DNA of 64,000 nucleotides from an uncultured Ilumatobacter sp. (lineage in GTDB: Bacteria; Actinomycetota; Acidimicrobiia; Acidimicrobiales; Ilumatobacteraceae). The stretch's first letter is position 1. Each line of letters begins with the position of its first letter. The notes beneath the pieces are model-generated. The model was given only the letters and a program-made list of their open reading frames with translations. It ran no database searches and had not been told where the DNA came from. The position numbers and the translations under genes were made by a program. Location of the stretch: positions 1 to 64,000 of the forward strand of contig CAJQPY010000021.1 of assembly GCA_905480335.1 (NCBI GenBank). The letters run 5' to 3'. Shown piece after piece: positions 8,056-16,836 of this stretch.

Positions 8056-9345
8056 ATGATCGGTGGCGTGATCGAGATCGACCTGGCGAACTACGACCCG
8101 ATGGATCCTTTGATTCAACAGTGTCCTTATCCACACTACGCCGCGATTCGCGAAGACGGGCCGATCTTCTGGCACGAGCAAAGCGCGATGTTCTTTGCGG
8201 CGCGCCACGACATCGTCAAACAGATCCTGCGCGATACAACGACGTTCTCATCGATCGGCTCCAACGCGAAGCACGCCGGATCGGACGCGGTGATGGGCGA
8301 AGTAGCGAAGATCATGGAGCAGGGTTGGCCGCGCGCAGAGACGATGCTTACCGTCGATCCACCTGTCCACACCAGCTACCGCCGACTGGTTTCGCAGGCA
8401 TTCTCCGCCCGCCGTATTGCCGCTCTCGACGACCAGGTTCGCGGGATCGCCGTCGATCTGATCGATACATTTCCAGACCAGGGGACGATCGACTTTCACC
8501 GCGACTTCGCAGTGTCGCTTCCGGTGCGGGTCATCCATTTCGCGTTGAACATGTCGCCTGACGTCATCGATAAAATCAAGTTGTGGTCCGACGCTGCGAA
8601 CGTAGCACTCGGCGCTAGCCCGTCCGATGACGATCGGATCGCGGCCGCCCACCTTGCCGTCGAAGGCCAGCGCTACTGGTACGACGAGTATGAAGCCCGG
8701 CTTGCCCACCCGACCGACGACATTTTGTCGGAAATTGTGCACGCCGACTACCAGGCGCCAGACGCCGCCGATGGGGAAACCCGGAAGCTGGAATTTCCCG
8801 AGATCTACAGCATCGTGAAGCAGTTGATGGTGGCGGGCAACGAGACCACCACGAAGTTCTTAAACGAGACGATGCGTCTGCTCATCGAGAACCCGGCCCA
8901 ATGGGACGCGCTCAGCAGCGACCCGAAGAACGTCATCCACGACCTGGTCGAAGAGGGCCTCCGAATGTCGTCGCCGAATCAAGGCTTGTTCCGTTACGCC
9001 ACGTGCGACACCGAAATCGCCGGGCGTAATGTTCCTGAAGGATCAAAGATCTGGCTCATGTTCGGTGCCGCCAACCGCGACGATCACGTATTCACCGACG
9101 GGGAAGCCTTCGACGCGTCGCGCGATCGCCTCAACGAACACCTCGCATTTGGAATGGGACGGCACTTCTGTATCGGTGCGCCGCTTTCTCGCCTCGAGGG
9201 CACCGTGGCATTCGAAGAACTGGCAAGGCGGCTGCACCGTCCGACTTTTGCGCCCGGCAACACGTTTGAGTACGAGCCCAGCTTCATCATGCGCGGGCTC
9301 ACACAGCTCGACCTATTGGTCGAGAAAAGAACCTCCACCACCTGA
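8056..9345 (+). CDS. Cytochrome P450
   Basis: Complete P450 of 429 residues. Landmarks are the I-helix AGNETTT (260-266), ExxR at E300-G-L-R303 and FGMGRHFCIG with Cys372. The N-terminal part (PYPHYAAIREDGPIFW) is usual for soluble bacterial enzymes. It lies 113 bp from the divergent DinB-like gene and upstream of an MFS exporter on the same strand. The substrate is not predictable. No ferredoxin is encoded beside it. Confidence 0.93.
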   Translation: MIGGVIEIDLANYDPMDPLIQQCPYPHYAAIREDGPIFWHEQSAMFFAARHDIVKQILRDTTTFSSIGSNAKHAGSDAVMGEVAKIMEQGWPRAETMLTVDPPVHTSYRRLVSQAFSARRIAALDDQVRGIAVDLIDTFPDQGTIDFHRDFAVSLPVRVIHFALNMSPDVIDKIKLWSDAANVALGASPSDDDRIAAAHLAVEGQRYWYDEYEARLAHPTDDILSEIVHADYQAPDAADGETRKLEFPEIYSIVKQLMVAGNETTTKFLNETMRLLIENPAQWDALSSDPKNVIHDLVEEGLRMSSPNQGLFRYATCDTEIAGRNVPEGSKIWLMFGAANRDDHVFTDGEAFDASRDRLNEHLAFGMGRHFCIGAPLSRLEGTVAFEELARRLHRPTFAPGNTFEYEPSFIMRGLTQLDLLVEKRTSTT

Positions 9346-9485
9346 CTAACGCCGCAAGCCGCTGACGGCTGTGCCGTCGTACCCAAGCGTCCGACCATTC
9401 GCTTTCAGCAAGTCAAGGGCTACTGTCAATAAATGCTCAGGACGCCGCAAAGATCGCGCGGTTTGGCCGGCGACGTGCGGTTCTC

Positions 9486-10895
9486 GTGACTGCCGACTCC
9501 GACATCGCATCCGAGTCCAGCGCGATGGGGGACATCGAGTCGACACGGGCCTGGCGGGCCTTCGCTGTTGCATCGGCAAGTATCTTCCTCTTCGTTCTCG
9601 ACGCTGGCTTGCTGTCGGTCTCCCTTCCCAAGATCGCCCAGACATTCCCGGATGCAAGCCGTGCCACCATTTCTTGGGTTAGTACCGGCTACCTCGTGTC
9701 AGTTGCCGGGCTCCTCCTCGTGGCAGGACGACTCGGGGATGCATTCGGCCGTAAGCGTATGTTTCAAACAGGGATGCTCGTGCTCTTCGTCGGCTCGCTC
9801 ACCTCCGCGCTGGCGCCCTCGATCGGACTGTTGATCGTGTCACGAATGGTGCAAGGGGTCGGTGGTGCGCTCGTTAGTGCCACGGGCCTCACGCTGGTGT
9901 TGGGGAACATCCCCTCCGACCGTCGAGCGTTCGCGGTCGGCATCTGGGGGTCGGTCGGCTCCATTGCGGCGGTCCTCGGCCCGACGCTCGGCGCTGAGAT
10001 CGTCGATGCTGCCGGTTGGCGATTTGCGCTGGCGTTAACTGCGCCGATTGCTCTCGGTACCTACAGCATCGGGCGTCGTTCTCTGCGCGAGTCCAACATC
10101 ACGAAAGGCCCTCGCGGTCTTGACCTACCCAGCGTGCTGCTAGCCACGTTCGGGATCGGGACGATCGCTCTCGGACTGTCGCAAAGCCGCATCTGGGGTT
10201 GGAGCGACGCCAAGACGCTGTCTGCATTCGCGGCTGGACTCCTTGCTCTGGCGGCCTTTCTTGATCGGTCGCGTCGACAATCGAACCCCCTACTCAGCCT
10301 TCACCTCCTGCGGGTCGGCGGGTACACCGGTCCGACCTTTGCGGCATCACTGCAGCAACTTGGCTTCTTCTCCTGGTTCTTCTCGACGTCGTTTGTTCTC
10401 AGCGAAATTTGGGGCTGGTCGGTCCGCGAAACCGGGCAGGCGATCAGCCTGACGTTCGTCTTCTCGGCACTCACCGGCTGGGCCGGAGGGAAGGCCGGAG
10501 CCCGAATCGGCATGTTCTGGCCGACGGTGATCGGCGCCGTCGTGGCGGCCGCCGGACCGCTCTACTGGGTGTTCGTCTTCACGGACGAACCGTCATTCTG
10601 GGCCGTCTATCTCCCCGGCGCTGCGCTGTTTGGGCTCGGGGGCGGAGCATGCGGGATTCTGACGACCGGAATGGCCCTACGGTCGGTATCCGAGGAGGAT
10701 CAGGGAATGGCATATGCCGCTCACCAGACCGCTCGGCGAATGGCATCGAGCTTCGGGCTGGCACTAATGGCAACGCTGCTCGGTGAGGCAAGCGGCACCA
10801 GTTTGCTCGGTGGCGCGCGCAACGTGTGGGTCATGTGTATCGCTGCGCACTTGATCATGATCGTTCCACTCACCATCACCAGCCGCAGTGATTGA
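9486..10895 (+). CDS. MFS transporter, DHA2 (EmrB/QacA-like) family
   Basis: 469 residues with about 14 hydrophobic segments. It carries the MFS motif A-like sequence GRLGDAFGRKRMF after TM2 and a motif C-like stretch (VGSIAAVLGPTLG) in TM5, both typical of drug/H+ antiporters. It probably exports a hydrophobic or toxic compound across the inner membrane. The start is GTG at 9486. It follows a P450 gene and precedes an alpha/beta hydrolase on the same strand, so it may move a substrate or product of these enzymes. Confidence 0.88.
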   Translation: MTADSDIASESSAMGDIESTRAWRAFAVASASIFLFVLDAGLLSVSLPKIAQTFPDASRATISWVSTGYLVSVAGLLLVAGRLGDAFGRKRMFQTGMLVLFVGSLTSALAPSIGLLIVSRMVQGVGGALVSATGLTLVLGNIPSDRRAFAVGIWGSVGSIAAVLGPTLGAEIVDAAGWRFALALTAPIALGTYSIGRRSLRESNITKGPRGLDLPSVLLATFGIGTIALGLSQSRIWGWSDAKTLSAFAAGLLALAAFLDRSRRQSNPLLSLHLLRVGGYTGPTFAASLQQLGFFSWFFSTSFVLSEIWGWSVRETGQAISLTFVFSALTGWAGGKAGARIGMFWPTVIGAVVAAAGPLYWVFVFTDEPSFWAVYLPGAALFGLGGGACGILTTGMALRSVSEEDQGMAYAAHQTARRMASSFGLALMATLLGEASGTSLLGGARNVWVMCIAAHLIMIVPLTITSRSD

Positions 10896-10964
10896 GCGAG
10901 CGGTGATCGACCCAATGCAGCACACTCACCGAATTCGAAACCGAAGGCATCTAGCTTTTCAGCG

Positions 10965-11717
10965 ATGACCCGCGTTTTCATTCACGGCAATCCGGAGACG
11001 ACCGCAATCTGGGGACCTCTGCTCAACGAACTCAGGACGCGCCGTGAGTCCAACCTGGTGTGTCTTTCGGCGCCGGGATTCGGCGCGCCCAGGCCCGACG
11101 ACTTCGATGCACTTCCAACCTCCTACGTTGATTGGCTGGTCGGCGAGCTGGAACGTATCGAGAGCCCAGTCGATCTGGTCGCCCACGACTGGGGCGCCGG
11201 GCACGTCTACGGGCTTTTGGCCCAGCGGCCAGATCTCATTCGCTCATGGGCTGCTGACTGTGCCGGTCTCGTCCACCCTGAATACGTCTGGCACGACATG
11301 GCCAAGGCTTGGCAGACCGACGAGATCGGCGAACACGTCATTGAGATGATGATGGCCGGTTCGGTGAACGAGCGCGTCGATCGGTTCGTTGAACTCGGCA
11401 TGACCGAGCAGATCGCAGCTGCGATCGTCACAGAAACTGACCCGTCGATCGGAGGATGCATCCTGGATCTCTATCGAGGTGCCGCTCAACCGGTTATGGC
11501 TGACCTCGGCCGCACACTTCTGGCCACCGAGCTCCCACGCGGGTTGGTACTAGATGCGACAGGCGACGCGTACTCTCAACCAGACCTTGGTCGGGATATG
11601 GCCGAGCGGTTTGGCGCAAGCGTCTTCACAATGGAGGGTGAAGGCCATTGGTGGATGTGTTCGGTTGCATCTGCTGCGGCGGACGCACTCGTTGAGTTCT
11701 GGTCCACACTCGACTGA
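10965..11717 (+). CDS. Alpha/beta hydrolase with Asp nucleophile (epoxide hydrolase/dehalogenase-like)
   Basis: 250 residues. HGNPE near the N-terminus forms the oxyanion-hole HG motif. The nucleophile elbow reads AHDWGAGH with Asp75 in place of Ser, as in epoxide hydrolases and haloalkane dehalogenases. The catalytic His is in EGEGHWWM near the C-terminus. The cap tyrosines of epoxide hydrolases are not obvious, so the reaction stays open. It is short for the group because the cap region is compact. It lies 69 bp after the MFS gene and is possibly in one unit with it. Confidence 0.82.
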   Translation: MTRVFIHGNPETTAIWGPLLNELRTRRESNLVCLSAPGFGAPRPDDFDALPTSYVDWLVGELERIESPVDLVAHDWGAGHVYGLLAQRPDLIRSWAADCAGLVHPEYVWHDMAKAWQTDEIGEHVIEMMMAGSVNERVDRFVELGMTEQIAAAIVTETDPSIGGCILDLYRGAAQPVMADLGRTLLATELPRGLVLDATGDAYSQPDLGRDMAERFGASVFTMEGEGHWWMCSVASAAADALVEFWSTLD

Positions 11718-11740
11718 CCGCCCACCCTGAGGGTCGCCCG

Positions 11741-11940
11741 ACCGACAGCATCATCATTCCGCGTTGCTACGCACCCCTGTTCTTCGCCAACGAAGACACA
11801 TTCGCCGACTGTTTGTAGACGCTGGTCGCCGCCGGCCATGAAGTCAGCACGCAAAACCCACCGTAAAGCAGATCGCCGACACAAACTCAACTGCGGCCGA
11901 CACGGATCTCGTCCTGGATCTTCAAGCCCGCTAGCAGGCT
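11741..11940 (+). pseudogene. Decayed C-terminal STAS domain of a SulP-type anion permease
   Basis: Translation from 11741 gives IIPRCYAPLFFANEDTFADC and then a stop (11816-11818), a further stop near 11870, and later IADTNSTAADTDLVLDLQA before another stop. In SulP transporters the C-terminal STAS domain has just this order: an R-x-x-x-PLFFAN strand, then a D-x-D-xTAA turn followed by a Leu-rich helix. The fragments are in order but interrupted, and no membrane part is present. It appears to be a remnant of a lost sulfate or bicarbonate permease gene. Confidence 0.5.
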
Positions 11941-12051
11941 GCATCAACTTCGCTAAACGAGCACCCATCTGGTCACGACTCGATCAACTAGTCGAACAGT
12001 AGACAGCGTTTGTTACTAGCCTCACGTTCGTAACCCATCTGGAGGTAAACA

Positions 12052-12429
12052 ATGAAGTTGCGCATGATCCGGCTCGGCCTACTGCTGGTTGGCAACGCGA
12101 TCGGACTCTGGATCGCTTCGCTGATCCTCAACGAAGACATGAGATTGAGTGGGCTTGCCTTCGTCGTCGCCGTCGTCATCTTCACTGTCTTAGTGGCGGT
12201 GCTTGAGCCGCTCGTATCCAGGGCAGCCGAGCGGTGGGCCGACTTCCTAGGTGGGGCGAGTGCGCTCATCGCGACTGGCGTCGCTCTGATTCTTACCAGC
12301 TGGATCTCCGACGGTCTGTCGATCAACGGCATCGGCACTTGGTTGCTCGCCACGTTCGTCGTCTGGGCAGCGGCGGCGGTCATCGGCATCGTCCTCGTGC
12401 GGGCCTTCGCCAAAGAAAACGCAACGTAG
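12052..12429 (+). CDS. Holin-like four-TM membrane protein (phage holin family IV type)
   Basis: 125 residues with four clear hydrophobic helices (about 6-26, 34-55, 66-85 and 95-118) separated by short charged turns. This is the pattern of the actinobacterial DUF/phage-holin superfamily IV proteins. These are common chromosomal membrane proteins and not necessarily phage derived. CTGGAGGTAAACA places a strong ribosome site before ATG. It stands alone between a pseudogene and an empty stretch. The cellular role is unknown. Confidence 0.6.
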   Translation: MKLRMIRLGLLLVGNAIGLWIASLILNEDMRLSGLAFVVAVVIFTVLVAVLEPLVSRAAERWADFLGGASALIATGVALILTSWISDGLSINGIGTWLLATFVVWAAAAVIGIVLVRAFAKENAT

Positions 12430-12908
12430 CGCAACCTCTCGACCGACGTGACCCCAATCCCTTCTTAAGACGCCAACGCGACCTCAAGGAACTCTGGACC
12501 GCGCCGGTTCTGGTGACCACGGCACTCTTCGCGGACCCAAAGTCTGGCGCTCAAAAACGCAGCGGACCAACAGTCGAGTGCTGCCAGTGACTACGTCATG
12601 GGCTCTGTGCCAGGCCGCCGGGCCGAAATAGCTCAACGAACATGAGTTGTTGCAGGTAGCTCACCGGCCTACAACGGTTAGTGGGCATGGGGCCCACGAC
12701 CGACGCAGTAGTGTCTCCCTCCCCCGCCTGGGCCTCACAGGTTTCAGAAAAGACGTTGTAGGACAACGTAGCTAAATTCGGCTTGGATGAAGCAGATTCA
12801 GGCGAGTCTGCGGGGTTGCCGTCGTTTCCGCGAACAATTCCTTTGAGCCCGATCGGATGTGCAACCGAGCCAGCCCCAAAGAGTCCTCGGGTGCTCAAGA
12901 TCCTGTCA
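12430..12908. other. Intergenic stretch without a supported gene
   Basis: Frames on both strands have poor composition and no ribosome site. A minus-strand frame near 12700-12740 briefly resembles a flavoprotein dehydrogenase C-terminus (TTASVVGP), but nothing around it supports a gene. Confidence 0.35.
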
Positions 12909-13268
12909 TCAGTCCTGTGCCGGACGGGACGTCTCAACCAGACGGTTGCAGAGGTCGTCGGAGAGTCCGACCAAGATGGGATCATCTTCCGAGATGAGCC
13001 GGCCGTCGCCGGGATCGGCGTACAAGAACCAGACTGCCAGCCGTGCGTCAACACCGAGAGCACCATCCGGATCTGAATGGTCAAGCGAGCGAAGACGGCG
13101 CACGAGGGCCTGGACTTCGGCATGCTCATTCCACTGCCCAAGCAGCGCATGACGAAGGGTGTCGGCGTCTCGATTTGTTGCAGCGACGCACCCGACAAGG
13201 TGCCGAAAGGTTGACCGCGACGTCGGGGCTGCCGCGTTGATTGCTGCAAGCGGGATCCGAGAAGTCAT
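12909..13268 (-). CDS. Hypothetical protein, weakly YkvA/DUF1232-like
   Basis: 119 residues from ATG at 13268, preceded by an AAGGGAAG-like ribosome site. The frame stays open further upstream, but that part has unlikely composition. The C-terminal half (RLAVWFLYADPGDGRLI, then GLSDDLCNRLV) loosely follows the DUF1232 pattern of a helix, Y-x-x-x-P-x-D, I-P and then G-x-x-DD. That similarity is weak. It is divergent from the P450 at 13516. Function unknown. Confidence 0.45.
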   Translation of the reverse strand: MTSRIPLAAINAAAPTSRSTFRHLVGCVAATNRDADTLRHALLGQWNEHAEVQALVRRLRSLDHSDPDGALGVDARLAVWFLYADPGDGRLISEDDPILVGLSDDLCNRLVETSRPAQD

Positions 13269-13515
13269 GCTTTGATTCTTCCCTTTGCATCTCGATTGCG
13301 TCGAGCTCGGCCACCGAGCAGCTGAATATTCTCGTAGCGTCGCCATCCGCGTCGATCGGTTCCTGCGTTCGAACCGCGAGAACCCCACCCGCAGGATCGG
13401 ACCCGCACGTGAGTGACCGATCATCACCGACGCTCGCCGCTAACGCGACGGTCCAAATCTGATAGGTCTGAAGTTGAGAGGATCCAACGGATCCCCTGAC
13501 CTGGGAGTCTCGAGC

Positions 13516-14913
13516 ATGTCGTATTCCAAGCACGTCAACCACGAACTCAGCCCGATGGCCTGTCCGGTTCAACTCGACGACGTCGACCTATTCGGAGACG
13601 GCGCCCAGGAACATTGGTACGAGGCGTACGAGATCCTCCATCGCGATGCGCCCGTCCTCCAGATCACAGGCGGCGGCCTCACGCCGGGGTCCGATGCATT
13701 TGTCCTCACCAAGCACGCCGACGTGTCGCGTGTTGTCAGAGACCCTGAACGGTTCCTCAGCCTGACCACGATGCGACTCGGTCAAATCACGAAGCAGGGA
13801 CTTTCGCCCGAGGAGGCCTACGCAACCCATCACAATCTAATGACTGCATCGATGCTGTCGTTGCGTCCGACACAGCAGCTCTACAACCGGCATCGCAAGG
13901 AACTCACCGACCCTTGGGTCGGGCCGGGCGCACTCCGGCACCGCGACATGATCACCCGCCACGCGAACGATTTGCTCGACGAGTGGACCGCAGACGACTC
14001 TGGCAACGATATCAGTGACCGCACCGTCGAGTTCATCAGTCAGTTTGCACGCCCACTGCCACAGCGTGTCATGGCGAGCATCCTCGGTTTTCCGCATACC
14101 GACATCCCGCGACTTGCTGCCTGGGGCGACGCTGTGGTGACTCCTTTCGTACATGGCACCGGCCTCAAACACGAGCTAACGCCCGAACAGACGGCCGACA
14201 TGCTTGCCCGCCTCGAGGGGTTCCAGGACTACATCTATGAACACGTCACGGCTAAGCGCGACGACCCCCAAGACGACATGGTCAGCTTCCTCTGCGACGT
14301 CCACTACAAAGCGCTCGACCGGAAGCTGACCGACATCGAGATCGCCGGAATCGTTCACGCGATGATCATCGGCGGCCTTGAGACGACCCAGTACGCGCTT
14401 GAGGAACAAGCCCAACTGTTGTGCGAAAACCCCGGTACGTTCGACGGTCTGCGAACTGACCGAACCAAGCTTCGCGCGTTCGTCGAGGAGTCGATGCGGA
14501 TGAGGTCGCCCACACACGGGCTGTCGACGCGAGTGACTGCACACGATGAGGTCTTCCAAGGCATCAACGTTCCGGCGGGATCCCTGTTGCACCTGCGCTA
14601 CGGCGCAGCCAACGTCGACCCAGATGAGTTTGACTGCCCCTTCGACCTCGACCTCGACCGCAAGGCGGTCAGCCGCCACGTGACGTTCTCCGCCGGTCCG
14701 CGCGTGTGCCCCGGCGCCACGCTGTCACGCCTTGAGCAGCAGATTGGCTGGAGTGTTGTCCTCGACAGGATCGAGTCCATCGAATACAGCGACGGCAACG
14801 ACTGGATGCATCAACCCGGGATCATGCTCGGAACTCTGAAGCTGAATCTTCGCATCCGGGCAGCCAACGCACCGCTCTCGCTCGGCACCGGCAGAGCACC
14901 CGCAGCGGGTTGA
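13516..14913 (+). CDS. Cytochrome P450
   Basis: Fourth P450 of the window, 465 residues from ATG 13516. An in-frame ATG at 13474 exists but would add an unlikely leader. Landmarks are the I-helix GGLETT (286-291), where the usual acidic-Thr pair is E289-T290, ExxR at E325-S-M-R328, and FSAGPRVCPG with Cys398. The haem loop starts F-S-A-G rather than F-G-x-G, a variation seen in some families. It is longer than the other three because of a larger N-terminal half. It is monocistronic as far as visible; the SnoaL-like gene converges on it. Confidence 0.9.
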   Translation: MSYSKHVNHELSPMACPVQLDDVDLFGDGAQEHWYEAYEILHRDAPVLQITGGGLTPGSDAFVLTKHADVSRVVRDPERFLSLTTMRLGQITKQGLSPEEAYATHHNLMTASMLSLRPTQQLYNRHRKELTDPWVGPGALRHRDMITRHANDLLDEWTADDSGNDISDRTVEFISQFARPLPQRVMASILGFPHTDIPRLAAWGDAVVTPFVHGTGLKHELTPEQTADMLARLEGFQDYIYEHVTAKRDDPQDDMVSFLCDVHYKALDRKLTDIEIAGIVHAMIIGGLETTQYALEEQAQLLCENPGTFDGLRTDRTKLRAFVEESMRMRSPTHGLSTRVTAHDEVFQGINVPAGSLLHLRYGAANVDPDEFDCPFDLDLDRKAVSRHVTFSAGPRVCPGATLSRLEQQIGWSVVLDRIESIEYSDGNDWMHQPGIMLGTLKLNLRIRAANAPLSLGTGRAPAAG

Positions 14914-14951
14914 TCACACCTAGCGCCGTGGACTGCCAGCGGGCTTGAAAA

Positions 14952-15350
14952 TCAATCGGCCGTTGCGATTTGAGAGAGAAACGTACCGCCGTCCCAGACA
15001 TCCATCCTTTTGGCGATCAGACCGTCCCGGACGGTGAACCACATCACCCCTGGGATGCTGATGGAGAAGCCTTGGTACACAGCGCTGAAGTCATACCGAA
15101 CAACGACCTCGGCGTGCGACTCACGGTCCTGATCGACCATGTCCAGAACGGAGTAGCTCCGCTCAGCAAAGTCGGCCAAGAAGCCTGGGAGTCGACGGCG
15201 GTACTCGTCACGACCGATGCAACTTGAGGCAATTGAGCTGAGGTGCTCGTTGTGAAACTCTTCGGCAACGAAGCTGGCGATCTCATCAGGGTCGCCCCGT
15301 AGAAATGCGCCGAGGTAGCCGGTCACAACATCAACAGGTTTATTCATCAC
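14952..15350 (-). CDS. SnoaL-like/NTF2-fold protein
   Basis: 132 residues with the cone-shaped NTF2 pattern: an N-terminal helix (VVTGYLGAFLRGDPDEIASF), HNEHL, a middle helix, then long beta strands ending WFTVRDGLIAKRMDVWDGG. Such proteins are polyketide-cyclase-like, small isomerases or binding proteins; the pocket residues do not settle the choice. The gene is divergent from the amidohydrolase at 15478 across a 127-bp promoter region and converges on the P450 at 13516. Confidence 0.72.
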   Translation of the reverse strand: MMNKPVDVVTGYLGAFLRGDPDEIASFVAEEFHNEHLSSIASSCIGRDEYRRRLPGFLADFAERSYSVLDMVDQDRESHAEVVVRYDFSAVYQGFSISIPGVMWFTVRDGLIAKRMDVWDGGTFLSQIATAD

Positions 15351-15477
15351 CCCAGACGCTACGAGGTTCGACTTGACGACACAGGACTCTGTGCATGACG
15401 GTTATAAAACGCAGGTCACCAACCCTCAGGGTTAGGCGTATTCCCGAAAGAGCCGCACACGGCAATACCCTTGCGAA

Positions 15478-16836
15478 ATGCGGATTATCCGGGGAACCGT
15501 CGTCACCATGAATCCCGGTCGCGACATCATCGTTGACGGTGCAGTCGCCGTCCACGGGTCAACCATCGCCGAGGTCGGCTCGTTCGACCGGGTGCAATTG
15601 AAACATCCTGCTGCGACCGCCACAGGCTCGGCATCCGACCTCATCCTGCCCGGATACCTCAACGGACATCAGCACCTCACCGGGGACCGTCTGATTCAGT
15701 CATCAATCCCAGATGACCTCCCGCCGGGTGAGGCAATTTTCACCTGGGTCGTGCCGGTGCACGCCGAGCACTCTGGTGACGACGACGAACTCTCGGCAAC
15801 GCTCACGCTCGCCGAATCACTGACCAACGGCATCACCACCACCTTCGAGGCCGGCACCATTGCGCACCCCAACCGAGTTGCCCAGGCAGCTGAGCGCGTT
15901 CGATCGCGACTCACGATTGGTACGTGGGGTTGGGACATCGAGCACGGACCATTCACCGGGGCGGTCGACGAGGTGCTCGATCGTCAATCCGCAGCACTTG
16001 ATCTCGTTACCGGGCCGCTCGTCTCGAGTTGGGTCAGTCTTGTCGGTCACGATCTCATGTCCGACGATCTAGTAGTCGGCGCAACGGCATTGGCGCGCAA
16101 GCGTGATGTCGGCATGACCTTTCACCTCTCGCCCAGCACCAGCGACAACGAGAGCTACCTCGCCCGAACAAGTACGCGACCACTGGCTCACCTCAATTCA
16201 CTCGGTGTGCTCGGTCCCCATCTTGCGATCGCTCATGCTGTGCACATCAACGACGACGAGGTCGACCTCCTGATCGACCAGCGCACGTCCGTGGTGTCGT
16301 GTCCGTGGGCGTACATCCGACTGGGTCAGGGCCTATCGCGCGAGTTCCGGCACCTCGACCTCTGGCGGCGGGGTGGGCGACTCGCGCTTGGTTGCGACTC
16401 GGAGAACGCAGGCGACATGGTCGACGGGCTGCGGTCCGCCGCATTGTTTGCTGGCATGGCGAAAGATCGCGATCTCGACCCGACGGTATTTGGAGCGCAT
16501 GACGCGCTCGAGCTCCTTACGATTCGGGGTGCCGAGGCACTCGGTATAGACGATCAAGTCGGTTCGATCGAAGTGGGCAAGCAGGCCGACCTGGTCGTGC
16601 ACGATCGATCGCGGCTTGAATGGATCCCGCCGAGCCCCGACCCCGTACTGCAGCTGATCTGGGGGTCCGACGGACGATCGGTCCGCGAGGTATTCGTCGC
16701 AGGCGAACACGTCGTCGCCGACGGCCAACTCCAGACGGTTGACGTCGACGCGCTCGCCGACGACGCAGTCGCTGCAGGAACAGCCCTACGTACTCGGAGC
16801 GGTATCGGGGCCACAGCCCGCTGGCCGCAACTTTGA
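15478..16836 (+). CDS. Amidohydrolase, TrzA/AtzA/SsnA-like (deaminase/chlorohydrolase group)
   Basis: 452 residues, the usual length. The composite beta-sandwich plus TIM barrel is visible: an N-terminal strand with IIRGTVVTMN, the metal motif NGHQHL (H-x-H), later HLSPS and AHAVH histidines, an Asp in GCDSENAG and the C-terminal GSIEVGKQADLVVHD. The family hydrolyses C-N or C-Cl bonds on heterocycles such as triazines, cytosine and 5'-methylthioadenosine. It converges on a minus-strand LLM enzyme and on a paralogue (17882-19270). It has no copy of the 19-bp operator, so it may lie outside the regulon next door. Confidence 0.85.
   Translation: MRIIRGTVVTMNPGRDIIVDGAVAVHGSTIAEVGSFDRVQLKHPAATATGSASDLILPGYLNGHQHLTGDRLIQSSIPDDLPPGEAIFTWVVPVHAEHSGDDDELSATLTLAESLTNGITTTFEAGTIAHPNRVAQAAERVRSRLTIGTWGWDIEHGPFTGAVDEVLDRQSAALDLVTGPLVSSWVSLVGHDLMSDDLVVGATALARKRDVGMTFHLSPSTSDNESYLARTSTRPLAHLNSLGVLGPHLAIAHAVHINDDEVDLLIDQRTSVVSCPWAYIRLGQGLSREFRHLDLWRRGGRLALGCDSENAGDMVDGLRSAALFAGMAKDRDLDPTVFGAHDALELLTIRGAEALGIDDQVGSIEVGKQADLVVHDRSRLEWIPPSPDPVLQLIWGSDGRSVREVFVAGEHVVADGQLQTVDVDALADDAVAAGTALRTRSGIGATARWPQL

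Noticed and set aside
12596-12780. Possible remnant of a 3-ketosteroid dehydrogenase C-terminus (TTASVVGP on the minus strand)
   Set aside because: The glycine-rich continuation of that family is absent in all frames; nine residues alone are not enough.
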